Notes under the pieces: generated by a model | The model's input: only the letters and a program-made list of their open reading frames with translations | Told to the model about the DNA's origin: nothing | Databases searched by the model: none | Source of the DNA: an uncultured Bacilli bacterium | GTDB taxonomy: Bacteria > Bacillota_I > Bacilli_A > RF39 > UBA660 | DNA length: 64,000 nucleotides | Assembly: GCA_934131175.1 (NCBI GenBank) | Contig: CAKOZD010000003.1 | Coordinates: forward strand, 1 to 64,000 | Direction: 5' to 3' | Position numbers and translations under genes: made by a program | Part shown: piece after piece, positions 43,850 to 53,397 of the stretch | Layout of the letters: every line of letters starts with the position of its first letter | Numbering within the stretch: position 1 is the first letter of the stretch

Positions 43850-44961
43850 TATTCATTATCTCCTTTCTTATCTGTATTTTTCTTTTTACTCTTTTTATTA
43901 GCATAATGATTCTTAGGATGATTATCTTTTTTCTTAGCAGTTACTTTGTCATCAACTTTACTTTCTTTTTTATTAGTATTTTCAACTTTCTCATTAACTA
44001 CTTTATCTTTAATATTTTTAACTTCACGAGTAGTATCGTTAATTACTTTATCGACTTTTTCATCTATTTTATTTTCTTTTATAAATTTAGTTGTTTCTTC
44101 TTTTACTTTTTTAGATGTATCAATAACACTCTTTTTAACATCATCTATTTTTTTATCTATCTCATTTTCTTCTGCAAATTTATTTAATTCTTCTTTTAAA
44201 TCGTGAGTAGCATCACTAACTTTATCTATAGTATCATTAATTTTTTCATCAATATGATACTCATCAATTACATTAACTACTTTTTCAGTAGCACTATCAA
44301 GTGTCTCTTTAATATTTTCCTTTATCTCATCGAAATTACCTTTATTATTAATATTAATCTTCTTTGTATCTAAATACTCTCTATATAAATATATATATCT
44401 TCCAACTAATCCAATATAAATAAAATCAAGAATTGATAAAACTACTCCACTAACTTCTACTGCAGAAATTAAACTAACACATAAACTAAATACACCAAGA
44501 ACAATTATTGTATAAAAATACCATTCATTTGTTAATTCATTAAATGGAGAATTACCAAGCTTATATTCTTTCCAATATGATGTATCTCTAAACATAGTAT
44601 GAAAGAAATAAATAACTATCGTAAAATTAGTAATAAAATCAAGTACAGTATTTAATGAAAAAGACTGAAATATTGTAAGACAAGATGTTACTGTGGAAAT
44701 TATGTATATAAATAGTAAAAATAAATTCATATAATTAAAATATTTTTTACCAAAATTAATCTTTAAACTTAAAAAATATACTAAAACAAGTAAATATATT
44801 GTATTATGATTAATTACACTACTAAATAGTGCTAAAGTATTATCTCCATTAACAGCAAAAGACTGACTAGAAATAACAATTAAAGCAATAACTATTATAA
44901 TTAAATTTGTAATAAAATTCCCACTATCATACCATTTAATATCTTTTTTACTTTTACTCAT
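43849..44961 (-). CDS. Membrane protein with charged helical tail
   Basis: The 370-aa protein has six predicted helices in residues 14-195. The 175-residue cytoplasmic tail consists of imperfect repeats of the type DEKIDKVI-N-T-x-V-K with alternating Lys and Asp/Glu, resembling LEA-like or apolipoprotein-like amphipathic helices, and ends in a very basic stretch. I do not recognise it. It is translationally coupled to the small two-helix membrane protein and divergent from der. Confidence 0.7.
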   Translation of the reverse strand: MSKSKKDIKWYDSGNFITNLIIIVIALIVISSQSFAVNGDNTLALFSSVINHNTIYLLVLVYFLSLKINFGKKYFNYMNLFLLFIYIISTVTSCLTIFQSFSLNTVLDFITNFTIVIYFFHTMFRDTSYWKEYKLGNSPFNELTNEWYFYTIIVLGVFSLCVSLISAVEVSGVVLSILDFIYIGLVGRYIYLYREYLDTKKININNKGNFDEIKENIKETLDSATEKVVNVIDEYHIDEKINDTIDKVSDATHDLKEELNKFAEENEIDKKIDDVKKSVIDTSKKVKEETTKFIKENKIDEKVDKVINDTTREVKNIKDKVVNEKVENTNKKESKVDDKVTAKKKDNHPKNHYANKKSKKKNTDKKGDNE

Positions 44962-45045
44962 ACAATCACCTTCATCTAAATTATAGCATTATTTAAATTC
45001 AATTAAAATGAGAAAAATCTTTTTTCTTTTAAACTTTGTAAAGTT

Positions 45046-45055
45046 ATGCTATAAT
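45046..45055 (+). promoter_or_regulatory. Extended -10 promoter of der
   Basis: ATGCTATAAT holds a TGnTATAAT extended -10 element 26 bp upstream of the der ATG. The -35 is weak (TTTTAA at 17 bp). Confidence 0.55.
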
Positions 45056-45080
45056 ATTCTCGAATTGGAGGGGATAATCT

Positions 45081-46391
45081 ATGAAGTTACCTACAGTAGC
45101 CTTAGTTGGTAGACCAAACGTTGGTAAGAGTACTCTATTTAATAAAATTGTTGGTAAACAAGTATCAATAATTGAAGATTTACCTGGAGTTACTAGAGAT
45201 AGAATTTATCAAGAAGCAACTTATAATAAAAAGAAATTTTATTTGATTGATACTGGTGGTATTGATGCAACTAAAATGGATTTTAATACTGAAATAAAAA
45301 TGCAAGCAGAAATAGCAATTAATGAAGCAGACGTTGTTGTTTTTATAGTAGATGGAAAAGAAGGAATAACTACTAATGATTTAATAGTTAGAGACTTACT
45401 TAGAAAAACTGATAAAAAAGTAATTGTTGCTATTAATAAAATTGATGTAAAAGATGCTCAAAATAATATTTATGATTTCTATGAATTAGGTTTTGATACT
45501 TATATTCCTATTAGTAGTATTCATAATACTGGCTTTATTGAATTAATGGATGCCGTAACAATGAATTTTAAAGAAGTTGAAGAAAAAGAAGATACAAGAA
45601 TTAAATTTTCATTTATTGGAAGACCAAATGTTGGTAAAAGTTCATTAATGAATGCTATGCTTAATGAAGACAGAGTTGTTGTTTCAAACATTGCTGGTAC
45701 AACACGTGATTCAATTGATTCTGTATTAAAGTATAATAATGAAGAATTTGTTATGATTGATACTGCTGGTATGAGAAAAAAAGGTAAAGTATTTGAGTCA
45801 GTTGAGAAATATTCACTATTTAGATCAATGAAAGCAATAGACAGATCAGACATTTGTGTTGTAGTAATTAATGCTGAAGAAGGTATTAAAGAACATGACA
45901 AACATATAGCAGGATATGCAATAGACAGAGGAAAAGGTTTAATATTTGCTGTTAACAAATGGGATACTGTTAAAGATACAACTATTCAAGAATATGAGAA
46001 ACTAATGCGAGCAGAATTTCAATTCGCACCATATGCCCCTATTGTATTTATATCTGCACTTACTAAAAAAAGAATTCATACATTAATGCCAGAAATAGTA
46101 AAAGTAAAAGAAAATATTAAAAGAGAAGTAAAAACAAGTCTTTTAAATGAAGTAATACAAGATGCATATCAATTAAATTTACCACCATCATATAAAGGTA
46201 AAAGATTAAAAATATATTTCACATCACAAACAGGAATTGAACCACCTAAATTTACATTTAGAGTAAATAATAAAGGTCTAGTACATTTCTCATATGAAAG
46301 ATATCTTGAAAATAAAATAAGAGAAAACTTTGATTTTACAGGTACACCTATTACATTACAGTTTAAAAATAGAAATGGTGAAGATTTATGA
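45081..46391 (+). CDS. der: Ribosome-assembly GTPase Der (EngA)
   Basis: A 436-aa double-GTPase needed for 50S subunit assembly. The two G domains begin GRPNVGKSTLFNK and GRPNVGKSSLMNA; DTGGID and DTAGMRKKGK are the G3 motifs; the C-terminal KH-like domain follows. The ATG is preceded by TTGGAGGGGATAATCT. The stop overlaps the start of the next small gene by 4 bases. Confidence 0.97.
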   Translation: MKLPTVALVGRPNVGKSTLFNKIVGKQVSIIEDLPGVTRDRIYQEATYNKKKFYLIDTGGIDATKMDFNTEIKMQAEIAINEADVVVFIVDGKEGITTNDLIVRDLLRKTDKKVIVAINKIDVKDAQNNIYDFYELGFDTYIPISSIHNTGFIELMDAVTMNFKEVEEKEDTRIKFSFIGRPNVGKSSLMNAMLNEDRVVVSNIAGTTRDSIDSVLKYNNEEFVMIDTAGMRKKGKVFESVEKYSLFRSMKAIDRSDICVVVINAEEGIKEHDKHIAGYAIDRGKGLIFAVNKWDTVKDTTIQEYEKLMRAEFQFAPYAPIVFISALTKKRIHTLMPEIVKVKENIKREVKTSLLNEVIQDAYQLNLPPSYKGKRLKIYFTSQTGIEPPKFTFRVNNKGLVHFSYERYLENKIRENFDFTGTPITLQFKNRNGEDL

Positions 46392-46651
46392 TAATTGGAA
46401 ATAATAATTTTAATAATAACAATTTTACAAATAAATTTAATAGAATAAAAAAAGAAGGCGAAAGAAACAAAGAAAGATTAAATCCTACATTAGTTGATAA
46501 AAAAGCATTTAATTATGGTAATACAAAAAACAAACAACAAATGGCTGATAAATCTTTCGCAATGCTTCAAGATAGATACAACAATGGCCTAATTTCATTA
46601 GAAGAATTTACAAGAAAATGTAATAATCTAGAAAAACAAAGAAGAAATTAA
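46388..46651 (+). CDS. Small SHOCT-like protein
   Basis: An 87-aa hydrophilic protein. The N-terminal half is Asn/Lys-rich; the C-terminal MLQDRYNNGLISLEEFTRKC resembles the SHOCT motif, a short helical hairpin found at the ends of many bacterial proteins. It overlaps der by 4 bases and is likely co-translated with it. Function unknown. Confidence 0.65.
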   Translation: MIIGNNNFNNNNFTNKFNRIKKEGERNKERLNPTLVDKKAFNYGNTKNKQQMADKSFAMLQDRYNNGLISLEEFTRKCNNLEKQRRN

Positions 46652-46654
46652 AAT

Positions 46655-46686
46655 AAACCTCTTACATATAATTATGTAGGAGGTTT
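46655..46686 (+). promoter_or_regulatory. Hairpin sequestering the spoVIF ribosome binding site
   Basis: AAACCTCTTACAT (46655-46667) pairs with ATGTAGGAGGTTT (46674-46686) over 13 bp with one G-U. The 3' arm contains the whole AGGAGG of the next gene, ending one base before its ATG. Transcripts reading through from der would carry the site in paired form. Confidence 0.7.
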
Positions 46687-46687
46687 T

Positions 46688-46927
46688 ATGTTTAAAGATA
46701 ATTTATTTAATAAAATAGAAAAAAAGACTAATGTAAATAAAGAAACAATTTTAAGTCTAGCAAATAAGTTACAAAAAAATAATATGAAAGATGAAAATAC
46801 TATACGTGAAGTAATACATGATTTATGTAAAATAACTAATAAAGAAATATCAAAAGAAAAAGAAGATAAAATAATTAGTGCTATTATAAATGACAAAGTT
46901 CCAAAAAACGTAGATAAAATGTTTTAA
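46688..46927 (+). CDS. spoVIF: Stage VI sporulation protein F family
   Basis: A 79-aa protein matching the SpoVIF family: MFKDNLFNKIEKKTNVNKET, then ILSLANKLQ, a DENTIREVIHDL block and SKEKEDKIISAIINDKVP. In Bacillus SpoVIF acts late in coat assembly together with GerE. Its ribosome binding site is enclosed in a stable hairpin, which suggests translation only from a transcript starting close to the gene. A terminator follows. Confidence 0.82.
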   Translation: MFKDNLFNKIEKKTNVNKETILSLANKLQKNNMKDENTIREVIHDLCKITNKEISKEKEDKIISAIINDKVPKNVDKMF

Positions 46928-46951
46928 AAAGGCTATTTATTTAGCCTTTTT
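46926..46951 (+). terminator. Terminator after spoVIF
   Basis: A perfect 10-bp stem (AAAAAGGCTA / TAGCCTTTTT) with a 6-nt loop and T run. Confidence 0.85.
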
Positions 46952-46994
46952 TGTTATATAATTAATATATTAAGAATAGTAAGGAGTATATATT

Positions 46995-47660
46995 ATGGAA
47001 AAAGAAAAGACATTTAATTATTATTATGATGAAGAAAAAAACATCATATATGTACCAAGAAATATTCTTGAACTTTCAAGAAAAAACAATATTGTAATAG
47101 AAGGAACACCTAGACTTATAGATGATGGTAATTATTATTCTATTCATTATAAAGATTTAAAGAAATTAGAAGAAGTTGCTAATATCAAGGGTAAAGAAAT
47201 AGTATTTAATAAAAAGGAAAAAGAAAAAAACATTGTTATAGTATATAAACTAGTTGATAGTAATGAATTATATACAGCCGAAGATTTTGGAAACAGTAAT
47301 AAAAAAACAAGAACAGTAATGGACAAAATTTGCTACGAAACAACAGTAGAAGAACTAGAATCAATTAGAAATAAAAAATTTATTATTGTAACTGTATATC
47401 AAACTGGAAAAGTAGCTGAAAAAGAAAACGAACCAAGAGAAATTATTGCATGTAATCTAAATGATTTATTATTTGTAAAAGAAAGTGATTTAAATAAAAT
47501 ATCTATAAACACTAAAGGCAGAAAAAAAATAAAAGTAGATGGAACTATATATGTAGAAACAATTGAGGAAGAAGTATATAAACTAAAAGAATTAACTCAT
47601 AGTAAAATTACTGTTAAGGATATAGTAAAAAAAGAAAATACTTCTAGTAAAAGGATTTAA
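46995..47660 (+). CDS. Unknown soluble protein
   Basis: I do not recognise this 221-aa soluble protein. It is Lys/Glu-rich and mixes predicted strands and helices, with the regions FNYYYDEEKNIIYVPRNILE at the N-terminus and EIIACNLNDLLFVKESDL later. The ATG follows AAGGAGTATATATT. Its stop touches the ATG of the zinc-ribbon membrane protein (TAA-ATG), so they form an operon. Confidence 0.7.
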   Translation: MEKEKTFNYYYDEEKNIIYVPRNILELSRKNNIVIEGTPRLIDDGNYYSIHYKDLKKLEEVANIKGKEIVFNKKEKEKNIVIVYKLVDSNELYTAEDFGNSNKKTRTVMDKICYETTVEELESIRNKKFIIVTVYQTGKVAEKENEPREIIACNLNDLLFVKESDLNKISINTKGRKKIKVDGTIYVETIEEEVYKLKELTHSKITVKDIVKKENTSSKRI

Positions 47661-49004
47661 ATGTTTTGTCCAAAATGTCATACAGAATTAGACGACGATA
47701 AAAAATTTTGTACTAGATGTGGAACAAATTTACAAGTAAAAAAATCTAAATATACTCAATTTTCTACAATGAGAACATTCAAAAGAATGGCAGAATTAGA
47801 TTATAGTAAAAATAAAAAAGATAATGAAGAAACACAAGAATTAGACAACGCAGATCATAATGATACTCATAATGAACAATATAATTATAATAAAAAGTAT
47901 AGTAAAATAAAAAAAGATAATAGTGACTCACATAATATTCAATATAACTATAGTAAAAATTATAGTAAATCAAATGATTACGAAGAAAATCACAATGAAC
48001 AATATAGTTATAGTGAAGAATATAGTAAAATTAATAATATCCAAGTAACATCAGATGAAGATTATATAGAAAGTTATGTTGGAAGATATTATAAATATAT
48101 CAAGAGTCAAACTATCTCAATATACTCCCTACTATTTGGAGAATATTACTTACTATATAGAAAAATGTATACTGAAGGAATTATTATAATAATATTAAAT
48201 ATAATAATTGCGTGTTTCAATGTCGGACTAGCATCACTACTAACAATAATAGTAAGACTATTCCTAGCCTTTAAATTTAAAGATATTTATCTAAATAAAG
48301 TTGAAAAAAAAGTTAATGAAATAAAAATAATTAATAGTGATAAACAATCAACTGAATTAATAAATATAATTAGTAAAAAAAGTGGTACTCTAGATTTAGG
48401 TTTCTTAATATTTATCGCAATATTTATAAGTTTATTTACAGCAGCAATTTATGATGTAAGTGTTGAAGAAAATAATGATTCAACTTCAAGTAATCAAACA
48501 GAAGAAAAAGATACAACAACAATCAATAATAACAATAGTAATACTAATATAGATAATAATGATACAAATATAGATAATAACGATACAAATATTTTTAAAG
48601 ATATCATTGTAGAATTACCAAGCAATTATAAAGAAAAAGCAGTTATAAATAAAGAAAGAAAAATATTATCTGTAATGGTTGAAAGTAATAAAAATTCTAT
48701 GTGTACATTAGCAATATCAGAAATAAATGATGACTATAATAATGAAAAAGAGTACTTAAATGATATTATTTCATTAGAAAAAGATAGAATTACTTATGAT
48801 GAAATGTCTAACTATAACATTAATAATATTAATTGGTATAGATTAAAAGGAAAAAGTAATAATTATATGCAAGAAGAAAGATCAGTTATAAAAAATAATA
48901 CTAGTTTATACCAAGTATTATTTAGAAGTGAATCAGCAACAGAAGATGCTTGTCAAAAATATAAATATGATATTTATAATAATATATACTTAAAGAACAA
49001 TTAA
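47661..49004 (+). CDS. Zinc-ribbon membrane protein with YSK repeats
   Basis: The 447-aa protein begins with a zinc ribbon (CPKC at 3-6, CTRC at 17-20). A linker contains three copies of an HN-x-QY-x-Y-x5-YSK repeat at 70-82, 91-103 and 111-123. A membrane region resembling DUF2628 follows (SLLFGEYYLLYRKMYTEGII), with helices near 155-205 and 247-264. The extracytoplasmic part starts with Asn/Asp/Thr repeats (NIDNNDTNIDNNDTNI) and ends in a folded domain of about 130 residues. No function is recognised; a membrane sensor or envelope factor is possible. Confidence 0.72.
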   Translation: MFCPKCHTELDDDKKFCTRCGTNLQVKKSKYTQFSTMRTFKRMAELDYSKNKKDNEETQELDNADHNDTHNEQYNYNKKYSKIKKDNSDSHNIQYNYSKNYSKSNDYEENHNEQYSYSEEYSKINNIQVTSDEDYIESYVGRYYKYIKSQTISIYSLLFGEYYLLYRKMYTEGIIIIILNIIIACFNVGLASLLTIIVRLFLAFKFKDIYLNKVEKKVNEIKIINSDKQSTELINIISKKSGTLDLGFLIFIAIFISLFTAAIYDVSVEENNDSTSSNQTEEKDTTTINNNNSNTNIDNNDTNIDNNDTNIFKDIIVELPSNYKEKAVINKERKILSVMVESNKNSMCTLAISEINDDYNNEKEYLNDIISLEKDRITYDEMSNYNINNINWYRLKGKSNNYMQEERSVIKNNTSLYQVLFRSESATEDACQKYKYDIYNNIYLKNN

Positions 49005-49012
49005 TGTTCTTT
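48992..49012. terminator. Bidirectional terminator
   Basis: A perfect 8-bp stem (AAAGAACA / TGTTCTTT) with loop ATTAA and T runs, shared by the convergent genes. Confidence 0.8.
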
Positions 49013-50326
49013 TTTTATTTTTAAATATAAATTATTAACTCTTTCCATTCCAAAACCTATTATTAAGAACATAAGTATATTTAAAATATAAGCATATCTT
49101 GGAGAAATTTCTATAAACATATAAACACCAAAATATAATCCAAGAATAATCTTAATCAATAAAGTCTTATCAACTCCACTATTCTTTTTAAGTTTCTTAG
49201 GAAATAAACTAATTATAAATAATAAATAACTAAAATTAAGTACACCTTGATTAAATAAATATATAAAATTTAATATCTTACTATTTATATTATTAGTTAT
49301 TTGAATATCATAATTAGTCTGAGTCCATAATATAACTTCTTTTTTTAAAAATAAAACAGGAAACTTAATATAATCATTTTTTATTCTATCAACAAGTAAT
49401 TTATGAGTATCATTACCATTAAAATATTCATTTTGATCTTCTTCATTATATATTCCATTATATTTGTCATTAAGTCCACAATAGAACTTCCACTCTGGAG
49501 AATTATTTTTTAAATAAATATTATAATTATAGTGAACTAAAGAATTAAAAATAAAATTAAAACTAAAATAGCAAATAAATAAAATTAAAGAATAAGAAAA
49601 GTATTTAAACATATTCTTCTTATTACTTAAGCAAATATTATAAATAATAATACCCATAACAATAATAATTGCTTCTGTCCTAAAAATATTAGAAATACTA
49701 AGTAATAATCCAATAAGTATAAACAATTTATAATCGTATTCTTTACTAATAAGTAAATATATTACAATTAATACTATAAGAGCAGGTAAATGTTGATTAG
49801 TTAATACACTATTTAAATATACTGGATATAAATAAAATATATATAATAAAGAACTTATTCTTCCAATATTTTCATTAAATAGTTTTTTTCCTATTAAATA
49901 TATAAAGAAAACAATAAAAGATGTAATAAGACAATTAACTATTTTTAAAAATATAACACTATTAAATATCTTTAATAAAAAAGCCTGATATAAAACATGT
50001 CCAAATTGATAACTAAAAGTTTGAAAATAAGGAGTACTTAAAAAAGATAAATCATTATTAATTAAACTTTTACTAGCACTATACATTACTTTAAAGTCAT
50101 CAAGTATACTTACTTTTAAATAAAATACACTAATTAGTCTAACTATTAAAGCAAGAATAAAAATAAATAAACCAAATCTCTTTATTTTTACTTTCTTAAC
50201 AAATAACCATAATAATATAAATATAGGTATAATAAGTAAAAAAGAAAATTTACTACTCATAAAAAATATTAAAACCGTAAACATTATAAATAGTAAATAT
50301 TCACATAATTTTATAAATTTATTCAT
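49001..50326 (-). CDS. GT-C type glycosyltransferase, polytopic
   Basis: A 441-aa protein with about eleven helices and the plan of GT39/PMT-like glycosyltransferases. These use lipid-linked sugars on the outer face of the membrane. An Asp pair occurs in the first outside loop (YLKVSILDDFKVMYSASK), the place of the catalytic acid in this group. TNQHLPALIVLIVIYLLISK fits the later core helices. Substrate and acceptor are unknown. It diverges from another polytopic sugar-transfer gene, and an LCP gene follows that, so the region probably builds a wall glycopolymer. Confidence 0.7.
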   Translation of the reverse strand: MNKFIKLCEYLLFIMFTVLIFFMSSKFSFLLIIPIFILLWLFVKKVKIKRFGLFIFILALIVRLISVFYLKVSILDDFKVMYSASKSLINNDLSFLSTPYFQTFSYQFGHVLYQAFLLKIFNSVIFLKIVNCLITSFIVFFIYLIGKKLFNENIGRISSLLYIFYLYPVYLNSVLTNQHLPALIVLIVIYLLISKEYDYKLFILIGLLLSISNIFRTEAIIIVMGIIIYNICLSNKKNMFKYFSYSLILFICYFSFNFIFNSLVHYNYNIYLKNNSPEWKFYCGLNDKYNGIYNEEDQNEYFNGNDTHKLLVDRIKNDYIKFPVLFLKKEVILWTQTNYDIQITNNINSKILNFIYLFNQGVLNFSYLLFIISLFPKKLKKNSGVDKTLLIKIILGLYFGVYMFIEISPRYAYILNILMFLIIGFGMERVNNLYLKIKKEH

Positions 50327-50416
50327 ATAAAATCACATCTTTTCTTTTCTTAATATAGCATACATAACCTTTATTTTCAAATTTATTTATGTTAGACTAA
50401 TACTCAAGGTGATAAT

Positions 50417-51868
50417 ATGAAAACTTTAATAAAAAAGGAATATAAATACTTATTATTGATAATAACTTTATTATTTCTAATACATTTACCATTAATGACT
50501 AAAAATATAATAAGTGCTGATATTCTTCTAAATAATTATTTTTATAAAGGATATTCATGGGAAATATCTCTAGGAAGATTTGGATTATATATAATTGGAA
50601 TATTAAAATCATTCATTACAATACCACACATAGACTTATTAATAAGTTATATTTTTATAAGTATATCAACAATACTTTTAATGGACTTATTTAATATAAA
50701 AGATAAAATAAAAAGAATATTACTAATACTAATAATAGTATTAAGTCCAATAACATCATCTACTCTATTATTTAATTATTGCTCTATTGGATATACTTTT
50801 GCTTTTCTTGGAAGTGTATCTTCAATATATATTTTTTATAAAGAAAAAAACAAATACTTAAAATATATTATTCCTATTATATTAATAGTACTATCACTTT
50901 CTATGTATCAAGCATATCTTTCCCTAATAGTAACATTATTTGTTATATATAATTTAAAATTAATATTAGATAAAAAAGAAAATTATAAAGAATCATTTAA
51001 ATATTTAATATTATTAATAATTGGAATACTATTTTACTTTATCTCAATGAAATTATCACAATTAGTATTCCATATTGATATGAGTAGCTATAGTAATGCA
51101 AATGAAATTGGTATAAATACAATACTAACTATTCCAAACAAAATAATAGATACATATAAATTAACTTATAGCTTTTTCTTTACAAACTCTATAATAAAAA
51201 ATACATATCTACATAACAATATAATTAATTTACTAATTTTAATTACAATAACCATAACCATAATAGTAAATTTATTTAAAAATAATATAAGTAATAAAAA
51301 TAAAATAATAACTACACTAATAATATTAACATTACCAATATATTTAAATAGTATTATATTTGTAATATCAGATACAAAATTACAATTATTAATGAGTTCA
51401 TCTTATTTATTAATTTACTTATTATTAATATACTTAATACCTAAAAATAGTATAAAATATTTAAATATAGTATTAATAATTCTTTTACTAAGAAATAACT
51501 TAATACAAGTACAATCAACATATTTAGCACTAGAAAACACATTTAATAGATACAATTTAGTAATAGATTCTGCTATTAAGGAAAATATAAATAATCCTAA
51601 TACAAGATATGTAGTAATTGGAAAAGAAAAAATAAAAAGTACAAATATAAGCAAACAAAACTATGGTTTTATCAGTGATGATAGTATATTTTGGAAAGAA
51701 TATAATTTAAGGAAACTGGGATTTACTAGATTCTGTGAAGAGTATTATGGACTAAATATAAATTATCTAAGTAAAGACAAGGCATTAGAATTAGAAAATA
51801 ATAAAACTGATAAATTAATAGAAAATAGAGATGATATAACTATAATTAACCTAGATTACTTGAAATAA
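50417..51868 (+). CDS. GtrII-like glucosyltransferase
   Basis: A 483-aa polytopic protein resembling the GtrII-type glucosyl transferases, which decorate surface polysaccharide from a polyprenyl-linked glucose. Near the N-terminus is SADILLNNYFYKGYSWEISL followed by GRFGLYIIG, the family's acidic-W-GR pattern. Eleven or so helices are followed by a soluble C-terminal part of about 110 residues. It is 46 bases before the LCP gene. Donor and acceptor are not known. Confidence 0.72.
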   Translation: MKTLIKKEYKYLLLIITLLFLIHLPLMTKNIISADILLNNYFYKGYSWEISLGRFGLYIIGILKSFITIPHIDLLISYIFISISTILLMDLFNIKDKIKRILLILIIVLSPITSSTLLFNYCSIGYTFAFLGSVSSIYIFYKEKNKYLKYIIPIILIVLSLSMYQAYLSLIVTLFVIYNLKLILDKKENYKESFKYLILLIIGILFYFISMKLSQLVFHIDMSSYSNANEIGINTILTIPNKIIDTYKLTYSFFFTNSIIKNTYLHNNIINLLILITITITIIVNLFKNNISNKNKIITTLIILTLPIYLNSIIFVISDTKLQLLMSSSYLLIYLLLIYLIPKNSIKYLNIVLIILLLRNNLIQVQSTYLALENTFNRYNLVIDSAIKENINNPNTRYVVIGKEKIKSTNISKQNYGFISDDSIFWKEYNLRKLGFTRFCEEYYGLNINYLSKDKALELENNKTDKLIENRDDITIINLDYLK

Positions 51869-51914
51869 TAACCATTTTAAGGTATAATTAAGCGTGTTTA
51901 TCGAGGTGAAGTAA

Positions 51915-53324
51915 ATGAAAAAGAAATTATTAAAAAACATATTAAGTTTAGTAGTATTAATAATAGTTCTATTCACAACTTATGAAATTCTTAAATTAAA
52001 CATATTACCAAATAAGTACTTAATAACTATAATAATAGGAGAAATAATATTATATGTACTTGGATTATTACTATATAATTTAAAAAAGAAAGTATTTGTT
52101 ATCATTGGTATAATATTATACTTAATAAGTATTATTGGAAATATATTTGGATATTATTACTTAAGCAAAACAAATAAATATATATCAAAGAACTTAGAAT
52201 ATAAAACATATAAAGTTACAACAAAATATTATGTATTAGCAAGTAAAAATGATAGTATAGATGATGTTAAAGCAATAAATAAAGAGAAAAAAGTTGAATA
52301 CTACAAATATAGTCGTTCAATAAATAAAGCATTAAAGTCACTTGGAGATTATAATTATGAAGCAAGTGATACTGCATCTAAATCTATGGAATATGTAAAT
52401 AATGAGAATGGATATTTCTTAATCGCAAGTGCTAATTATGATTATTTAATGGATTCTACTAATTTATATTCAAGAGACAATTATAAAATAATTAAAGAAT
52501 TTGAAGTATCTGAAAATATTAAAAGAAATGATGAAATAAAAGATACATTTAATATTTATATTAATGGTCTTGATTTTACAGGTATAATGCGTGATTATAA
52601 TTTAATCGCAACAGTCAATTTAAAAACTAAAAAAGTCATACTAACATCTATTCCAAGAGACTATTACATTGATGTACCAGCATACAACATGAAAGATACA
52701 TTAATGTGTTTGGGTTCATTAGACTCAGAAGTATCAAAAGAAGCTTTAGAAAAATTATTTAATACTAAAATAGACTATACAATAAATTTAAATACAAATA
52801 GTTTAGTAAATGTTGTAGACACATTAGGTGGAATTGAATTCTGTTCTGATTTAGAATTTACAACTACACATGCATTAGTTACTGATACATATAATGATAG
52901 TGTTGGTAAAAAACTACATGTTACTAAAGGATGTAAAAACTATAATGGTACAGAAATACTAGCAATCGCAAGAGAAAGAATGGCTCTTCCTGGAAGAGAT
53001 AGATATAGACAAAAAAATTGTAGACAAATCTTAATAACAATAGCTAAAAAAATTGCTTCTATCTCATCTTTAACTAATTATAACGAAATATTAAATTCAT
53101 TTGATGGACTATATACAACAGATATGAATGACAAAGTAGTAAAAAATATTATTAAAAAAGTTATAGAAGATCCTAATTTTGAAATAATAGAACAAAGCGT
53201 TGATGGAACTGATGGCATTGGTGTTGGACATTTAGGAACAAGTGAAGCATGGATAATGACTCCTAGTATGGATACAGTAAACGATGCATCAACTAAAATT
53301 AATAACTTATTAAATGAAAAATAA
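51915..53324 (+). CDS. LytR-CpsA-Psr (LCP) family protein
   Basis: The 469-aa protein has three N-terminal helices (about 7-25, 35-52 and 58-80), a linker domain and the LCP catalytic domain (about 210-400). LCP enzymes transfer teichoic acid or other glycopolymers from polyprenyl phosphate to peptidoglycan. Motifs: NIYINGLDFTGIMRDYNLIA, TSIPRDYYIDVP, DTLGGIEF, ILAIARERMALPGRDRYRQK. The usual GxDxR opening is altered to GLDFTGIMRD. The Arg-rich phosphate-binding residues are kept. The upstream GtrII-like gene may supply the substrate glycan. Confidence 0.9.
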   Translation: MKKKLLKNILSLVVLIIVLFTTYEILKLNILPNKYLITIIIGEIILYVLGLLLYNLKKKVFVIIGIILYLISIIGNIFGYYYLSKTNKYISKNLEYKTYKVTTKYYVLASKNDSIDDVKAINKEKKVEYYKYSRSINKALKSLGDYNYEASDTASKSMEYVNNENGYFLIASANYDYLMDSTNLYSRDNYKIIKEFEVSENIKRNDEIKDTFNIYINGLDFTGIMRDYNLIATVNLKTKKVILTSIPRDYYIDVPAYNMKDTLMCLGSLDSEVSKEALEKLFNTKIDYTINLNTNSLVNVVDTLGGIEFCSDLEFTTTHALVTDTYNDSVGKKLHVTKGCKNYNGTEILAIARERMALPGRDRYRQKNCRQILITIAKKIASISSLTNYNEILNSFDGLYTTDMNDKVVKNIIKKVIEDPNFEIIEQSVDGTDGIGVGHLGTSEAWIMTPSMDTVNDASTKINNLLNEK

Positions 53325-53327
53325 TTA

Positions 53328-53350
53328 GAATAATATCAATGATATTGTTC
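53328..53350 (+). terminator. Terminator after LCP gene
   Basis: A 9-bp stem with one G-U (GAATAATAT / ATATTGTTC), loop CAATG, followed by eight Ts. Confidence 0.8.
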
Positions 53351-53397
53351 TTTTTTTTTATACTTTTCATATATTTTACTAGTATAAGGAGAATGCT

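Noticed and set aside
43825..44206. Two hydrophobic plus-strand frames (120 and 86 aa)
   Set aside because: They mirror the Lys/Asp/Glu repeat tail of the 370-aa membrane protein.
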